Below the pieces are notes generated by a model. The model was not told the origin of the DNA, ran no database searches, and saw nothing but the letters and a program-made list of their open reading frames with translations. 30,991 nt of DNA from DAOTXL01 sp034434895 (GTDB lineage: Bacteria; Chloroflexota; Anaerolineae; JAAYZQ01): NCBI GenBank assembly GCA_034434895.1, contig DAOTYI010000073.1, forward strand, positions 1-30,991, read 5' to 3'. The first letter of the stretch is position 1. Each line of letters begins with the position of its first letter. The translations under genes were made by a program, and so were the position numbers. Positions 1 through 7,070 of the stretch are shown here, in pieces.

Positions 1-510
1 CTTGGGCCGGAGCCTCTGGCCGACGAGTTCACCCTGGATGAATTTCGTCGTTTGCTGGCGCGGCGCTCGGGACGGCTCAAACCGCTGCTGCTGAACCAGT
101 CATTCCTGGCCGGGGTGGGCAATATCTATGCCGACGAGGCGCTCTTTGCCGCCCGGCTTCACCCTCTGCGCCAGGCCGGTTCCCTGTCGGCCGGGGAACA
201 GGAGCGTCTGTATCAGGCGCTTCGCACTGTGCTGGCCCAGGCTATCACCGGTCGGGGTACCACCCTCGACGACCAGGGTTATACCGATGCTGAAGGCCGG
301 GCTGGCGGCTACCAGGAGCAACTCGCCGTCTATGGCCGCCAGGGGAAGCCCTGCCCGGCCTGCGGCACCCCCATTGAGCGCCTGGTCATCGGGGGCCGGT
401 CGGCGCACTTTTGCCCCCAATGCCAGCCAATTCAGGAGGGTAGCTCGACCATGTTCGATTCGACCTCACCCCTGCCCTCTGGCCCCCTTCCTCTCTCAGA
501 GCTTGTCTGA
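1..510 (+). CDS. fpg: Formamidopyrimidine-DNA glycosylase, C-terminal part (truncated by window edge)
   Basis: Fpg/MutM removes oxidised purines such as 8-oxoguanine from DNA and nicks the abasic site in base excision repair. The frame is open from base 1, so the N-terminus with the catalytic proline lies outside the window. Visible are the helix-two-turn-helix core (NQSFLAGVGNIYADEALF, followed by HPLR) and the C-terminal zinc finger with two CxxC pairs (CPAC and CPQC, about 16 residues apart). The family normally ends just after the zinc finger. Here about 25 unrelated residues follow (Ser/Pro/Leu-rich), and the stop codon falls inside the terminal repeat of a MITE-like element starting at 499, so the tail was probably altered by that insertion. 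The family assignment is firm; the effect of the tail is unknown. Confidence 0.95.
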   Translation, partial: LGPEPLADEFTLDEFRRLLARRSGRLKPLLLNQSFLAGVGNIYADEALFAARLHPLRQAGSLSAGEQERLYQALRTVLAQAITGRGTTLDDQGYTDAEGRAGGYQEQLAVYGRQGKPCPACGTPIERLVIGGRSAHFCPQCQPIQEGSSTMFDSTSPLPSGPLPLSELV

Positions 511-588
511 AAACCACCAAGACACCAAGGGTATTCGTTTCCTTCGTGTTCCTTTGTGGCCTTGGTGGTAAACTTGTCAGACTGGCTC
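499..588. repeat. MITE-like inverted-repeat element, copy 1
   Basis: This 90-bp element is bounded by imperfect 12-bp inverted termini, GAGCTTGTCTGA on the left and TCAGACTGGCTC on the right. Inside, ACCACCAAGACACCAAGG faces CCTTTGTGGCCTTGGTGGT, so the whole unit can fold into one long hairpin. A longer copy lies at 3154-3275, a right-half copy at 25018-25051, and a core-only relative at 21806-21854. It contains no gene. The left end supplies the stop codon of fpg. Confidence 0.75.
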
Positions 589-687
589 TCAGCGCAGAGG
601 CGCGGAGAACGGCGGTCTCTGGCGCAAACCAGGACTCCTTCGGCAGACTCCATAGAGAGGGGAAGGGGTGAGGTCCATGACGAGAAC
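589..687. other. Intergenic stretch with GCAGAGGCGC-type repeat
   Basis: There is no convincing gene between the MITE-like element and the promoter at 688. Just after the element, 591-607 reads as a GCAGAGGCGCGGAGA-type motif. A related motif occurs at 30721-30745 (CAGAGGCGCCGAGGACGCAG), so this is a second short interspersed repeat family. Confidence 0.4.
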
Positions 688-716
688 TGGACCTATTTCA
701 CTTTGTCTGGTATAAT
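688..716 (+). promoter_or_regulatory. Sigma-70-type promoter for the 816-1634 gene
   Basis: TGGACC (688-693; 4 of 6 match to TTGACA), a 17-bp spacer, and a perfect TATAAT (711-716). Transcription would begin near 723, about 90 bases before the proposed start codon. The call rests on sequence match only. Confidence 0.55.
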
Positions 717-815
717 GAGGCGGCGTGCGGGCGGCCTTCACAGAGCTGCCCGGCAGACCTGCCAGGCCTTCAGGGGCTGGCGGGGCTGGACCTGAGAGCA
801 ATGGATGGAGGAAGT

Positions 816-1634
816 ATGGGAGAGCTTGAGCTCGATCAATTGTCACGATTGCTGTATCTGCTCATCGGCCTCATCCTGTTGACCATCATTGCTCTGATCG
901 CCTACCTGGTCCGGCTTGGACGGCGGGTGAAAGAGCAGGTGGTTGCCCGCCGGCAGGAACAGGAGGAGGAGGTCGTCATCCGCCCTGCCCTCCAGATTGC
1001 CGGCGAGATCCTGTCCCTGGTGCGGGATGCGCCCGGCGGGCCATTACAGGTTGAGGTGGCCGGCAGCCGCTACCGCAGCCTGGCCGAGGTGTCCGACCCA
1101 CAGGTGAAGCGCCAGGTCCTGGATGCAACCCTGGAATTGATCCAGTTCACCGGCGTGCTGGGTGCAGAAGTCCCGCCCCTGGTCCCCCTGGAGAAGACAC
1201 ACCGCTGGCGGGAGGATATGCGCCAGAGCAGCCGGGCCGATCTGGAGCGGCTGCGCAGCGCCCAGGCCACCTCACCCCCGACGCCGGTCGAGGTCGAAGA
1301 GAAATTTTTGAGCCTGTTGGCCGAGATGGGCCAGGCCCCATCGCCACCCGAAAAGCCCAGCCTGATCGGTTCGATTCAACGCCGCCTGCAACCGAAACCG
1401 GTCGAAGGGGAGCAGGTTTCCAGCTTCATCGAGGAGATCGAACAGATTGTCCAGCGGCGGGTGCAGTTGATCCCGGCGCTGGCCGGACGGGGCCTGCATG
1501 TGCGGTCCAGCCCGGGCGGTAAGGTGATCTTTCAGTTCGAGGGGCAGCAGTATGACAACCTGGATGACATTCCCAACCTGACGGCCCGCCAGTTGGTCAG
1601 AGATGCCATCCAGGAATGGGACGAGACGACCTGA
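816..1634 (+). CDS. Membrane-anchored protein of unknown function with a duplicated C-terminal-type domain
   Basis: The family is not recognised. The product is about 272 residues, with one N-terminal transmembrane helix (roughly residues 12-33) followed by a charged RRVKEQVVARRQEQEEE stretch, so the bulk is probably cytoplasmic. Two segments resemble each other: the one around VEVAGSRYRSLAEV and the C-terminal one around FQFEGQQYDNLDDI. Both follow a Gly-Gly turn and continue into a helix with VLDATLE or VRDAIQE. This suggests a duplicated small alpha/beta domain joined by a Pro-rich linker. An upstream ATG at 801 is in frame, but GGAGGA at 807-812 lies ahead of the ATG at 816, which I prefer despite the short spacing. 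A TATAAT promoter precedes it. It converges on the minus-strand operon, with about 24 bp between. Confidence 0.7.
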   Translation: MGELELDQLSRLLYLLIGLILLTIIALIAYLVRLGRRVKEQVVARRQEQEEEVVIRPALQIAGEILSLVRDAPGGPLQVEVAGSRYRSLAEVSDPQVKRQVLDATLELIQFTGVLGAEVPPLVPLEKTHRWREDMRQSSRADLERLRSAQATSPPTPVEVEEKFLSLLAEMGQAPSPPEKPSLIGSIQRRLQPKPVEGEQVSSFIEEIEQIVQRRVQLIPALAGRGLHVRSSPGGKVIFQFEGQQYDNLDDIPNLTARQLVRDAIQEWDETT

Positions 1635-1658
1635 TAACCGGTCTGCAAAGCACCGAGA

Positions 1659-2279
1659 TCAATAGATGCGCCGGCCAAACCCATGTGGGGCCGCCGAGTT
1701 ATCATAGATCTCCTCGATTATGAACAGGTATGCCGGTCGCTCTGGCCACCGTTCCGGATGCGGCTGGTGGTAGACATCATGTTGGGCGTTCAAAAAGCGA
1801 TGGTAGAGGCTCCCCTGCTGGTGGATCTCCGCCCGGCCACGGACCTCGTAGCTGATCTGCGGCGGCTGATAGAAAAGCAGGGTGACCTGCGGGTTGGTGC
1901 GCAGATTCTCCCAGGAATGAGCCCGCGCCAGCTCTAACGTCCCCAGGCGCGTAAAGTCAATGCGTTCCTGGCAGCCCTCACCGTAGAGCCAGCGCCGCAG
2001 GAGTTGCAGGCCCTCCTGCCCATAGCCGTCGCGCCAGCCCCGTTCAATGTGCTCCAGATAAGCTTCCAGGATCGTCTCCAGGTATTCGGCTTTGGGCAGG
2101 TAGCCCACCCCTTTGATCGAAGCGTTCAGGCCGGCAGGGCCGCAGGAGACCACAGCCGGGGTGTGGCGGCTGAAGTTCAAAAAGATTTCGTGCGGAGGCA
2201 GTTTCTCCCCCTCTGCCTGACGGCGGATGAGCGCCGCCCGCTCGTGATAGGCCCAGCGGATAAACTCCTCAGGGATCAT
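1659..2279 (-). CDS. FMN-binding split-barrel (pyridoxamine 5'-phosphate oxidase-like) protein
   Basis: This 206-residue protein has an N-terminal helical part and a C-terminal segment resembling the pyridoxamine-phosphate-oxidase split barrel. The latter includes ARAHSWENLRTNPQVTLLF, then YEVRGRAEI and a closing strand PAYLFIIEEIYD. Such proteins bind FMN, F420 or haem and reduce or oxidise small molecules; the substrate here cannot be read from sequence. The ATG at 2279 is chosen over the in-frame ATG at 2297. A GGGAGGAG ribosome binding site sits ahead of it inside the end of the preceding gene, whose stop is only a few bases upstream, suggesting translational coupling. It is the last gene of the long minus-strand gene run. 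Confidence 0.7.
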   Translation of the reverse strand: MIPEEFIRWAYHERAALIRRQAEGEKLPPHEIFLNFSRHTPAVVSCGPAGLNASIKGVGYLPKAEYLETILEAYLEHIERGWRDGYGQEGLQLLRRWLYGEGCQERIDFTRLGTLELARAHSWENLRTNPQVTLLFYQPPQISYEVRGRAEIHQQGSLYHRFLNAQHDVYHQPHPERWPERPAYLFIIEEIYDNSAAPHGFGRRIY

Positions 2280-2284
2280 ACGCC

Positions 2285-3139
2285 TCACTCCTCCCATTTC
2301 ACCGGTTCCAACCGAAAGCGGTCGGGCCGCTCGGTAGGGTATAGATAGCCGGCTGCGATCTGGGGATGGTGCTCAAAGAGGAGCAACACATGATGCTCGA
2401 CGGCCCAGCGGGCCAGGTTGCGCTTGGTTTCGAGGCTCACCAGCGGCTCCACATCGTAAGCCGGCACCCAGGCCAGCCGCTCCATGTGCACCGGCCATGA
2501 AGCCACATCCCCCAGGAAAAGGGCTGTCTGGCCGCCACTTTCCACCACCACGCATTGATGGGCGCGGGTGTGGCCCGGCGTGACCACCACGCGCACCTGG
2601 TCGGTCAGCCGTGTGTCACCGGAGAGGATGCGCAACTGTCCGGCCCGCTCCAGCGGTTCAAAGTTCTCGCGCCGATAGGTAGCCCGTGTCCGCTCATTGG
2701 GCAGGATCGCGTCGGCCAGTTCCAACCGTTGGACGCAGTAGGTGGCCCAGGGGAAGGTCGGCACCGGTTCCCCCTTGTCGTCGTAGCGGGTGTTGCCGCC
2801 GCAGTGGTCGGCGTGGAGGTGGGTGTTGATCACCAGATCCACATCCAGCGGACCGATGCCTATCCTCTCCAGGTTGCGCAACAGGCGGCGCTCACCCTCC
2901 AGGCTGATGAAGCCGCGCTCCCTGTCCGACAGTTTGTCGCCATAGCCGGTGTCCACCAGGATGCGCTGCCGTTCAGTTTCGATCAGCAGGCAGCGTGTCT
3001 CGAACGGCAGGCGGTTCCGCTCGTCGGGTGGCATCACTTCCTGCCACAACGCCTTGGGCACCAACCCGAACAGCCCGCCTCCATCCTCCCAGTAGATGCC
3101 GTCAGAAACCAAGTGCAGAGAAACGTTCCCAAAGCGCAT
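2285..3139 (-). CDS. Metallo-beta-lactamase-fold hydrolase
   Basis: This 284-residue protein has the metal-binding signature THLHADH (H107, H109, D111, H112). Later metal-ligand motifs are TPGHTRAHQ and LFLGDVASWP, plus a further H near the C-terminus (FEHHPQ). The overall pattern fits MBL-fold lactonase or thioester-hydrolase-type enzymes with two zinc ions; the substrate cannot be assigned. The ATG at 3139 is preferred to the one at 3175, because the latter lies inside the MITE-like repeat and has no homologous N-terminal sequence, while AGGAA lies about 8 bases before 3139. The gene follows the oxidoreductase gamma subunit, separated only by the repeat, so it may have been part of that operon before the insertion. 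Confidence 0.85.
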   Translation of the reverse strand: MRFGNVSLHLVSDGIYWEDGGGLFGLVPKALWQEVMPPDERNRLPFETRCLLIETERQRILVDTGYGDKLSDRERGFISLEGERRLLRNLERIGIGPLDVDLVINTHLHADHCGGNTRYDDKGEPVPTFPWATYCVQRLELADAILPNERTRATYRRENFEPLERAGQLRILSGDTRLTDQVRVVVTPGHTRAHQCVVVESGGQTALFLGDVASWPVHMERLAWVPAYDVEPLVSLETKRNLARWAVEHHVLLLFEHHPQIAAGYLYPTERPDRFRLEPVKWEE

Positions 3140-3153
3140 AGGGCAATTCCTGA

Positions 3154-3275
3154 AAGCTTGTCTGAAAACCACCAAGACCCAAAGGACACCAAGGGCACCA
3201 TGCGTTTTTTTATTTGTTTCCTTCGTGTTCCTTTGTGGCCTTTGTGTCTTTGTGGTAAGCTTTTCAGACTGGCTC
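3154..3275. repeat. MITE-like inverted-repeat element, copy 2
   Basis: This is a 122-bp relative of the element at 499-588. It has the same left terminus (AAGCTTGTCTGA), an identical right terminus (TCAGACTGGCTC), and inner arms AAAACCACCAAG and CTTTGTGGTAAG. It is longer because of an extra TTTTTTTATTTG-type centre and a partly duplicated CACCAAGG unit. It sits between the oxidoreductase gamma subunit gene and the metallo-hydrolase gene. Confidence 0.75.
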
Positions 3276-3298
3276 TGAGGGTGCAGGGGCGCACGGCC

Positions 3299-3838
3299 CT
3301 ATCCGCGGACGTAGGCCACGCCCCGGTCCAGCGCCCGTTTGTTCGGTTCGATGATGCGGCTCCGTTCCGGCGGGATGTGCAGGTCCAGGGTGCGTTTGAT
3401 GCCCGCCACAGGCAGGATTTCGCGCCGGCCGAGCATCGCCCCCAGCAGGATGACGTTGGCCATGCGCACGTTGCCCAGCTCGGCAGCCAGATCGTTGGCC
3501 GGAACATAGATCGCCTCAATGTCATCCCGCTGGGAGCGGTAGCGCACCAGCGTTGAATTGACCACCAGCAGGCCACCCGGCTTCACCATCGGCTCATATT
3601 TGTCCATCGAGGGCGGGTTCATGACGATGCACATCGTCGGTCGGCTGATGATGGGCGAACCGATGTCGTCATCGGAGATGATGACGATGCAGTGAGCAGT
3701 GCCGCCGCGCATTTCCGGGCCGTAAGATGGAATCCAGGTCACGTGCCAGCCTTCATCCATGGCGGTATAGGTCAAAAGCTGCCCGGCAAAGAGGGCCCCC
3801 TGCCCCCCAAAGCCGGAGATGATGATCTCTTCGTGCAT
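3299..3838 (-). CDS. 2-oxoacid:ferredoxin oxidoreductase, gamma subunit
   Basis: The 179-residue product matches the gamma (POR/KOR domain III) subunit of thiamine-dependent 2-oxoacid:ferredoxin oxidoreductases, which decarboxylate 2-oxoacids to acyl-CoA and reduce ferredoxin in the cytoplasm. Diagnostic motifs are the N-terminal ISGFGGQGALFAGQLL, then SYGPEMRGGTAHC and the later MANVILLGAMLG. The full family length is present. AAGGAGAGCAAA precedes the ATG, giving a good ribosome binding site. The beta, alpha and ferredoxin subunit genes lie immediately upstream in the same orientation, so this completes a four-subunit enzyme. Confidence 0.93.
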   Translation of the reverse strand: MHEEIIISGFGGQGALFAGQLLTYTAMDEGWHVTWIPSYGPEMRGGTAHCIVIISDDDIGSPIISRPTMCIVMNPPSMDKYEPMVKPGGLLVVNSTLVRYRSQRDDIEAIYVPANDLAAELGNVRMANVILLGAMLGRREILPVAGIKRTLDLHIPPERSRIIEPNKRALDRGVAYVRG

Positions 3839-3844
3839 TTTGCT

Positions 3845-3897
3845 CTCCTTGAGTGTCGGGTGTCAGGTGTTGAGTGTCAGGTGTTGAGTGTTGAGTG
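3845..3897. repeat. Short tandem repeat in the operon gap (GTGTCAGGTGTTGA type)
   Basis: The gap between the beta and gamma subunit genes consists of degenerate tandem copies of a 7-14 base unit (GTGTCAGGTGTTGA, GTGTTGA). A related GGTGTCAGGCACTT stretch occurs at 5873-5890 in another gap of the same operon. No gene or promoter is visible. Confidence 0.6.
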
Positions 3898-4662
3898 CTA
3901 TAAATCCTTGACTTCCTCTTTGACCTTGTAATCGCCCAGGGGGTAGTAAGGGATCATCCGTTCCTCGACGAACTTGAGCGATTCTTTGGGGGTCATGCCC
4001 CAGTTGGTAGGGCAGTTGGACACCACCTCGACCAGGGAGTAGCCCAACCCGGCCATCTGGACCTGAAAGGCGGTCAGCAGGGCTTTGCGCAGGCGGCGGA
4101 TTTCTACCGGCTTGTAGGCCGTGCGCCGCACGACATAAGCTGCGCCGTCCAACTGCGACACCAGCTCACAGACGCGCACCGGATAGCCCTGCTTTTTGAC
4201 ATCGCGGCCGTAGGGCGACGAGGTGGTGACCATGCCGGGCAGGGTGGTCGGGGCCATCTGACCGCCGGTCATCCCGTACACGGCATTGTTGATAAAGACG
4301 GTGGTGATATTTTCCCCCCGCGCGGCAGCATGGATCAGTTCATTGGTGCCGATGGAGGCCAGGTCGCCGTCCCCCTGGTAGGTAAAGATGATCAACTCCG
4401 GGTGGACCCGTTTCATCCCGGTGGCCATGGCCGGGGCGCGGCCGTGGGCTGCCTCGGCAAAGTCGCATTCGAAATAGTTGTAGGCCAGGACCGAACAACC
4501 CACCGGAGCGATGCCCACCGTCCGTTCGCGGATGTGCAGTTCGTCCAGCACCTCGGCGATGAGGCGGTGGACGATGCCGTGGAAGCAGCCGGGGCAGTAA
4601 TGCGTCACCACGTCCGACAGGGATTCAGGGCGGCGAAATACCAGTTCAACTTCTTCGCTCAT
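3898..4662 (-). CDS. 2-oxoacid:ferredoxin oxidoreductase, beta (TPP-binding) subunit
   Basis: This 254-residue subunit carries the thiamine pyrophosphate fold. CPGC lies near the N-terminus (23-26), followed by the TPP/Mg motif GDGDLASIG (about 97) and, some 25 residues on, NNAVYGMTGGQ. These are typical of the beta subunit of KGOR/VOR enzymes. It lacks its own cluster-binding domain, which the separate ferredoxin gene in the operon supplies. Two ATGs are adjacent (4665 and 4662). The GGAGG ribosome binding site is 5 bases from the second and only 2 from the first, so 4662 is chosen. The preceding gap (4663-4771) holds an imperfect inverted repeat. Confidence 0.93.
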   Translation of the reverse strand: MSEEVELVFRRPESLSDVVTHYCPGCFHGIVHRLIAEVLDELHIRERTVGIAPVGCSVLAYNYFECDFAEAAHGRAPAMATGMKRVHPELIIFTYQGDGDLASIGTNELIHAAARGENITTVFINNAVYGMTGGQMAPTTLPGMVTTSSPYGRDVKKQGYPVRVCELVSQLDGAAYVVRRTAYKPVEIRRLRKALLTAFQVQMAGLGYSLVEVVSNCPTNWGMTPKESLKFVEERMIPYYPLGDYKVKEEVKDL

Positions 4663-4675
4663 CATCTCCTCCTGG

Positions 4676-4771
4676 AAAGGGATAGGGAATAGGGGATCAG
4701 GGAGAGGGAGTCAGAGGGTGAGGGGACGAAAGGACAGGCCCCTCAACCCTTGTTCCTTGATCCTTTACCCC
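4676..4771. repeat. Imperfect inverted repeat between alpha and beta subunit genes
   Basis: The 96-base gap contains AAAGGGATAGGGAATAGGGG and ATCAGGG on the left, and TTGATCCTTTACCCCTTATC on the right. Together these form an imperfect inverted repeat across the gap. It is purine-rich on one side and pyrimidine-rich on the other. It may fold in the operon mRNA and act as an intercistronic structure; no gene is present. Confidence 0.4.
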
Positions 4772-5815
4772 TTATCCCATGTTCTTGATTTCGGCCAGAA
4801 TATCCTCCGGCAGGGGCACGACCCCTCCCATCCGGCCAAAGAAGGAAACAGGGACCCGGTCATGGACGGCCAGGCGCACATCCTCGATCATCTGGCCGGC
4901 GCTCAATTCCACCACCAGGAACCGTTTGGCGCTGTTGGCGATCTGGTCCAGGCGGTCGTAGGGGAAGGGGAAGAGGGTGATGGGCCGGAACAGGCCAACG
5001 GGCAGGCCCTCGGCCCGCGCCTGTTTGACCGCTGTCTGGGCGATGCGGCCGGCTGTGCCGTAGGCGACCACCACCAACTCGGCGCCCTCCATCATGTACT
5101 CGGCATAGCGGACCTCGTTGGCCCGGATGTCGGCCAGGATGCGTTGGAGGCGCAGGTTCTCCTGTTCCAGTTTGTGGATGTCCAGGAAGAGAGAGGTGAT
5201 GATATTCTTTTTGCGGCCCCTGGCCCCGGTCAAGGCCCAGGGGCGCTCCGGCCGCTGCGGCTCCTTCAGCTCTGGGAATTCGACCGGCTCCATGATCTGG
5301 CCGATCATGCCGTCGGCGATGACCCCCACCGGCTGGAGATATTTGTCGGCCAGGTCGAAGGCCAGGATAATCAGGTCCACCGTCTCCTGCACCGTGGAGG
5401 GGGCCAGGACGATCAGGTTATAGTCGCCATGGCCTCCCCCTTTGGTGAGCTGGAAATAGTCGCCCTGGCTGGGGGCAATGTTGCCCAGGCCCGGCCCGCC
5501 ACGCATGATATTGACCACCACGCAGGGCACAAACGACAGGGCGATGTAGGAGATGCCCTCCTGCATCAGGCTGAAGCCGGGGCTGGAGGTGGTGGTCATC
5601 ACCCGCGCTCCGGTGCAGGCCGCGCCATAGACCATATTGATCGCTCCCAGCTCACTCTCGGCCTGGACAAAGGCTCGGCCCAGTTCTGGCATGCGCCGCG
5701 ACATATATTCCAGCACCTCGGTTTGGGGGGTGATAGGATAGCCAAAGTAAGCCTCACAGCCGGCGCGGATGGCTGCCTCGGCAATGGCTTCATTGCCTTT
5801 CATGAGTACTTTCAT
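4772..5815 (-). CDS. vorB: 2-oxoacid:ferredoxin oxidoreductase, alpha subunit (VorB type)
   Basis: This 347-residue alpha subunit closely follows the pattern of 3-methyl-2-oxobutanoate:ferredoxin oxidoreductase VorB: MKGNEAIAEAAIRAGC, GYPITPQTEVLEYMS, INMVYGAACTGARVMT, MRGGPGLGNIAPSQGDYFQ and GGGHGDYNLIVLAPS. The VOR subtype implies branched-chain 2-oxoacids (from Val, Leu, Ile) as substrates, giving acyl-CoA and reduced ferredoxin. This fits the acyl-phosphate transferase paralogues in the same operon. The ATG at 5815 is used because homologues begin MKGNEA-like and AAAGGATG lies about 6 bases ahead. The in-frame ATG at 5869 would add an unrelated 18-residue leader. Confidence 0.9.
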   Translation of the reverse strand: MKVLMKGNEAIAEAAIRAGCEAYFGYPITPQTEVLEYMSRRMPELGRAFVQAESELGAINMVYGAACTGARVMTTTSSPGFSLMQEGISYIALSFVPCVVVNIMRGGPGLGNIAPSQGDYFQLTKGGGHGDYNLIVLAPSTVQETVDLIILAFDLADKYLQPVGVIADGMIGQIMEPVEFPELKEPQRPERPWALTGARGRKKNIITSLFLDIHKLEQENLRLQRILADIRANEVRYAEYMMEGAELVVVAYGTAGRIAQTAVKQARAEGLPVGLFRPITLFPFPYDRLDQIANSAKRFLVVELSAGQMIEDVRLAVHDRVPVSFFGRMGGVVPLPEDILAEIKNMG

Positions 5816-5871
5816 CTTTTGCATCCTTTCCGATCCGTGAAGCGTGCGCAACTGTTCAGGCTGGTTCACTT

Positions 5872-5908
5872 CAGGTGTCAGGCACTTAAAAGTGTCTGGC
5901 CCCTGAAT
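5872..5908. repeat. Small hairpin in operon gap
   Basis: AGGCACTT (5879-5886) and AAGTGTCT (5889-5896) form a short imperfect hairpin, flanked by GTGTCAGG and TGGCCCCTGA. It lies between the ferredoxin and alpha-subunit genes. No T-tract follows on either strand, so it is not an obvious terminator. Confidence 0.35.
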
Positions 5909-6142
5909 TTACGTGGCCTGTTTCTTGCGCACCGTCCGGTAGACGGTGATGACCACATCGGGGCACATGGTCGCACACAGGGTACAGCCGGTGCACCTGC
6001 CCTCCGGGTCAACAAAGGTTGAGGGCCGATAGCCTCTGGCGTTAAAGTGAGAGGCCATCTGCACCAGATCGCCTTGGGGGCAGACGGTGGTGCACAACTC
6101 GCAACCCTTGCACCGATCTTCGTCAATGACAATATAACTCAT
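5909..6142 (-). CDS. 2x[4Fe-4S] ferredoxin, delta subunit of the 2-oxoacid oxidoreductase
   Basis: This 77-residue ferredoxin has two complete CxxCxxCxxxCP motifs. Cysteines 11, 14, 17 and 21 (CKGCELCTTVCP) and 50, 53, 56 and 60 (CTGCTLCATMCP) each bind one [4Fe-4S] cluster. Together with the alpha, beta and gamma genes directly downstream it makes the four-subunit VOR/KOR arrangement, with the delta subunit passing electrons out to free ferredoxin. The ribosome binding site reads AAAGGAGCTGAAACG before the ATG. It follows the acyl-phosphate transferase-like gene after only 25 bases. Confidence 0.93.
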   Translation of the reverse strand: MSYIVIDEDRCKGCELCTTVCPQGDLVQMASHFNARGYRPSTFVDPEGRCTGCTLCATMCPDVVITVYRTVRKKQAT

Positions 6143-6167
6143 CGTTTCAGCTCCTTTGCTGCCTGTA

Positions 6168-7070
6168 TTACTTGCTCAGGTACACTCCCAGCGCCAGGGA
6201 CATCAGCTTTTGCTCCGGGGGGTCAGAGCGGGAGGGCATGACGATGGGGCATTTGGCCCCCACGACGATGCCGGCCATGTGCCCTTTGGCAAAGTAGGCG
6301 ATGGCTTTGGCCAGAATGTTGCCCGATTCCACGTCGGGGGTGATGAGAATGTCAGCGTGGCCGGCCACCTGGCTCTTGATGCCCTTCATCTCCGCCGCTT
6401 TGGGCGAGATGGCGTTATCCAGGGCCAGCGGCCCGTCCACCAGGCCGCCCCGGATCTGGCCCCGTTCGGCCATTTTCGACAGATTGGCGGCGTCCATGTT
6501 GGCCGGCATTTCGGGGTTGACCATCTCGGTGGCAGCCAGGATGGCCACTTTGGGTTGTTCCACTCCCAGTTCGATGGCCGTGTCAATGGCGTTCTGGACG
6601 ATGGCGACCTTTTGGGCCAGCGTGGGGGTCACGACAATGGCCACATCGCTGACAAAGATCAGCCGGTCAAAGTCGGGGATCTCGAAGATGCTCACATCGC
6701 TGATCACCTTGCCGATGCGCAACCCCTTCTCTTTGTCCAGGGCAGCCCGCATCAACTCTACCGGCTGCGCCCGGCCGTTCATCACCAGGTCGGCCTCCTC
6801 GCTGTGGATCATGGCCACCGCCTTGTAGGCCGCTTCGATCATATCTCCTTCGGGGATGATCTCGGTCCCGGTCAGGTCCACCCCCTGCTCCTCGGCGACA
6901 GAGCGCAGGCGGGCCGGGTCGTCAATCAGAATGCAGTGGGCCAGCCCCATGCCCCGCGCCATGCGCACGGCGTGCAGCGTTTGCCGCTGGCCGGCCCCAA
7001 CAATAGCCACCCGCTTGGGAGCGCGGGCCAGTGCCGCTTCGATCAGTTGGGCAAAGTTACGAATGGTCAT
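6168..7070 (-). CDS. Phosphate butyryltransferase-like protein, paralogue A (divergent)
   Basis: This is a 300-residue member of the phosphate acetyl/butyryltransferase family, which interconverts acyl-CoA and acyl-phosphate. Supporting motifs are SIFEIPDFDRLIFVSDVAIV, KVAIVQNAIDTA, AANLSKMAERGQI, GGLVDGPLALDNAISP and GHADILITPDVESGN. A second paralogue lies at 7790-8692. The segment that is normally MKGxVxTxxFLRAxLD reads MNGRAQPVELMRAALD here, losing the Lys and the Thr kept in the other copy. Activity or substrate may therefore differ, or this may be a partner subunit. The ATG at 7070 has GGAGGGAGA directly upstream and lies 14 bases inside the preceding gene, suggesting coupling. The longer frame from 7184 is only overlap. 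Confidence 0.82.
   Translation of the reverse strand: MTIRNFAQLIEAALARAPKRVAIVGAGQRQTLHAVRMARGMGLAHCILIDDPARLRSVAEEQGVDLTGTEIIPEGDMIEAAYKAVAMIHSEEADLVMNGRAQPVELMRAALDKEKGLRIGKVISDVSIFEIPDFDRLIFVSDVAIVVTPTLAQKVAIVQNAIDTAIELGVEQPKVAILAATEMVNPEMPANMDAANLSKMAERGQIRGGLVDGPLALDNAISPKAAEMKGIKSQVAGHADILITPDVESGNILAKAIAYFAKGHMAGIVVGAKCPIVMPSRSDPPEQKLMSLALGVYLSK

Noticed and set aside
556..795. Short open frames between fpg and the 816 gene
   Set aside because: They run across an interspersed repeat and a promoter, have no ribosome binding sites and encode no recognisable sequence.
3850..3897. Possible CRISPR-like array between the gamma and beta subunit genes
   Set aside because: The units are 7-14 bases, contiguous and degenerate, with no spacers; this is a simple tandem repeat.
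4718..6022. 434-codon plus-strand frame opposite the VorB gene
   Set aside because: It is antisense to a confidently identified gene, its product is Gly/His/Asp-rich without any domain, and it has no start signal.
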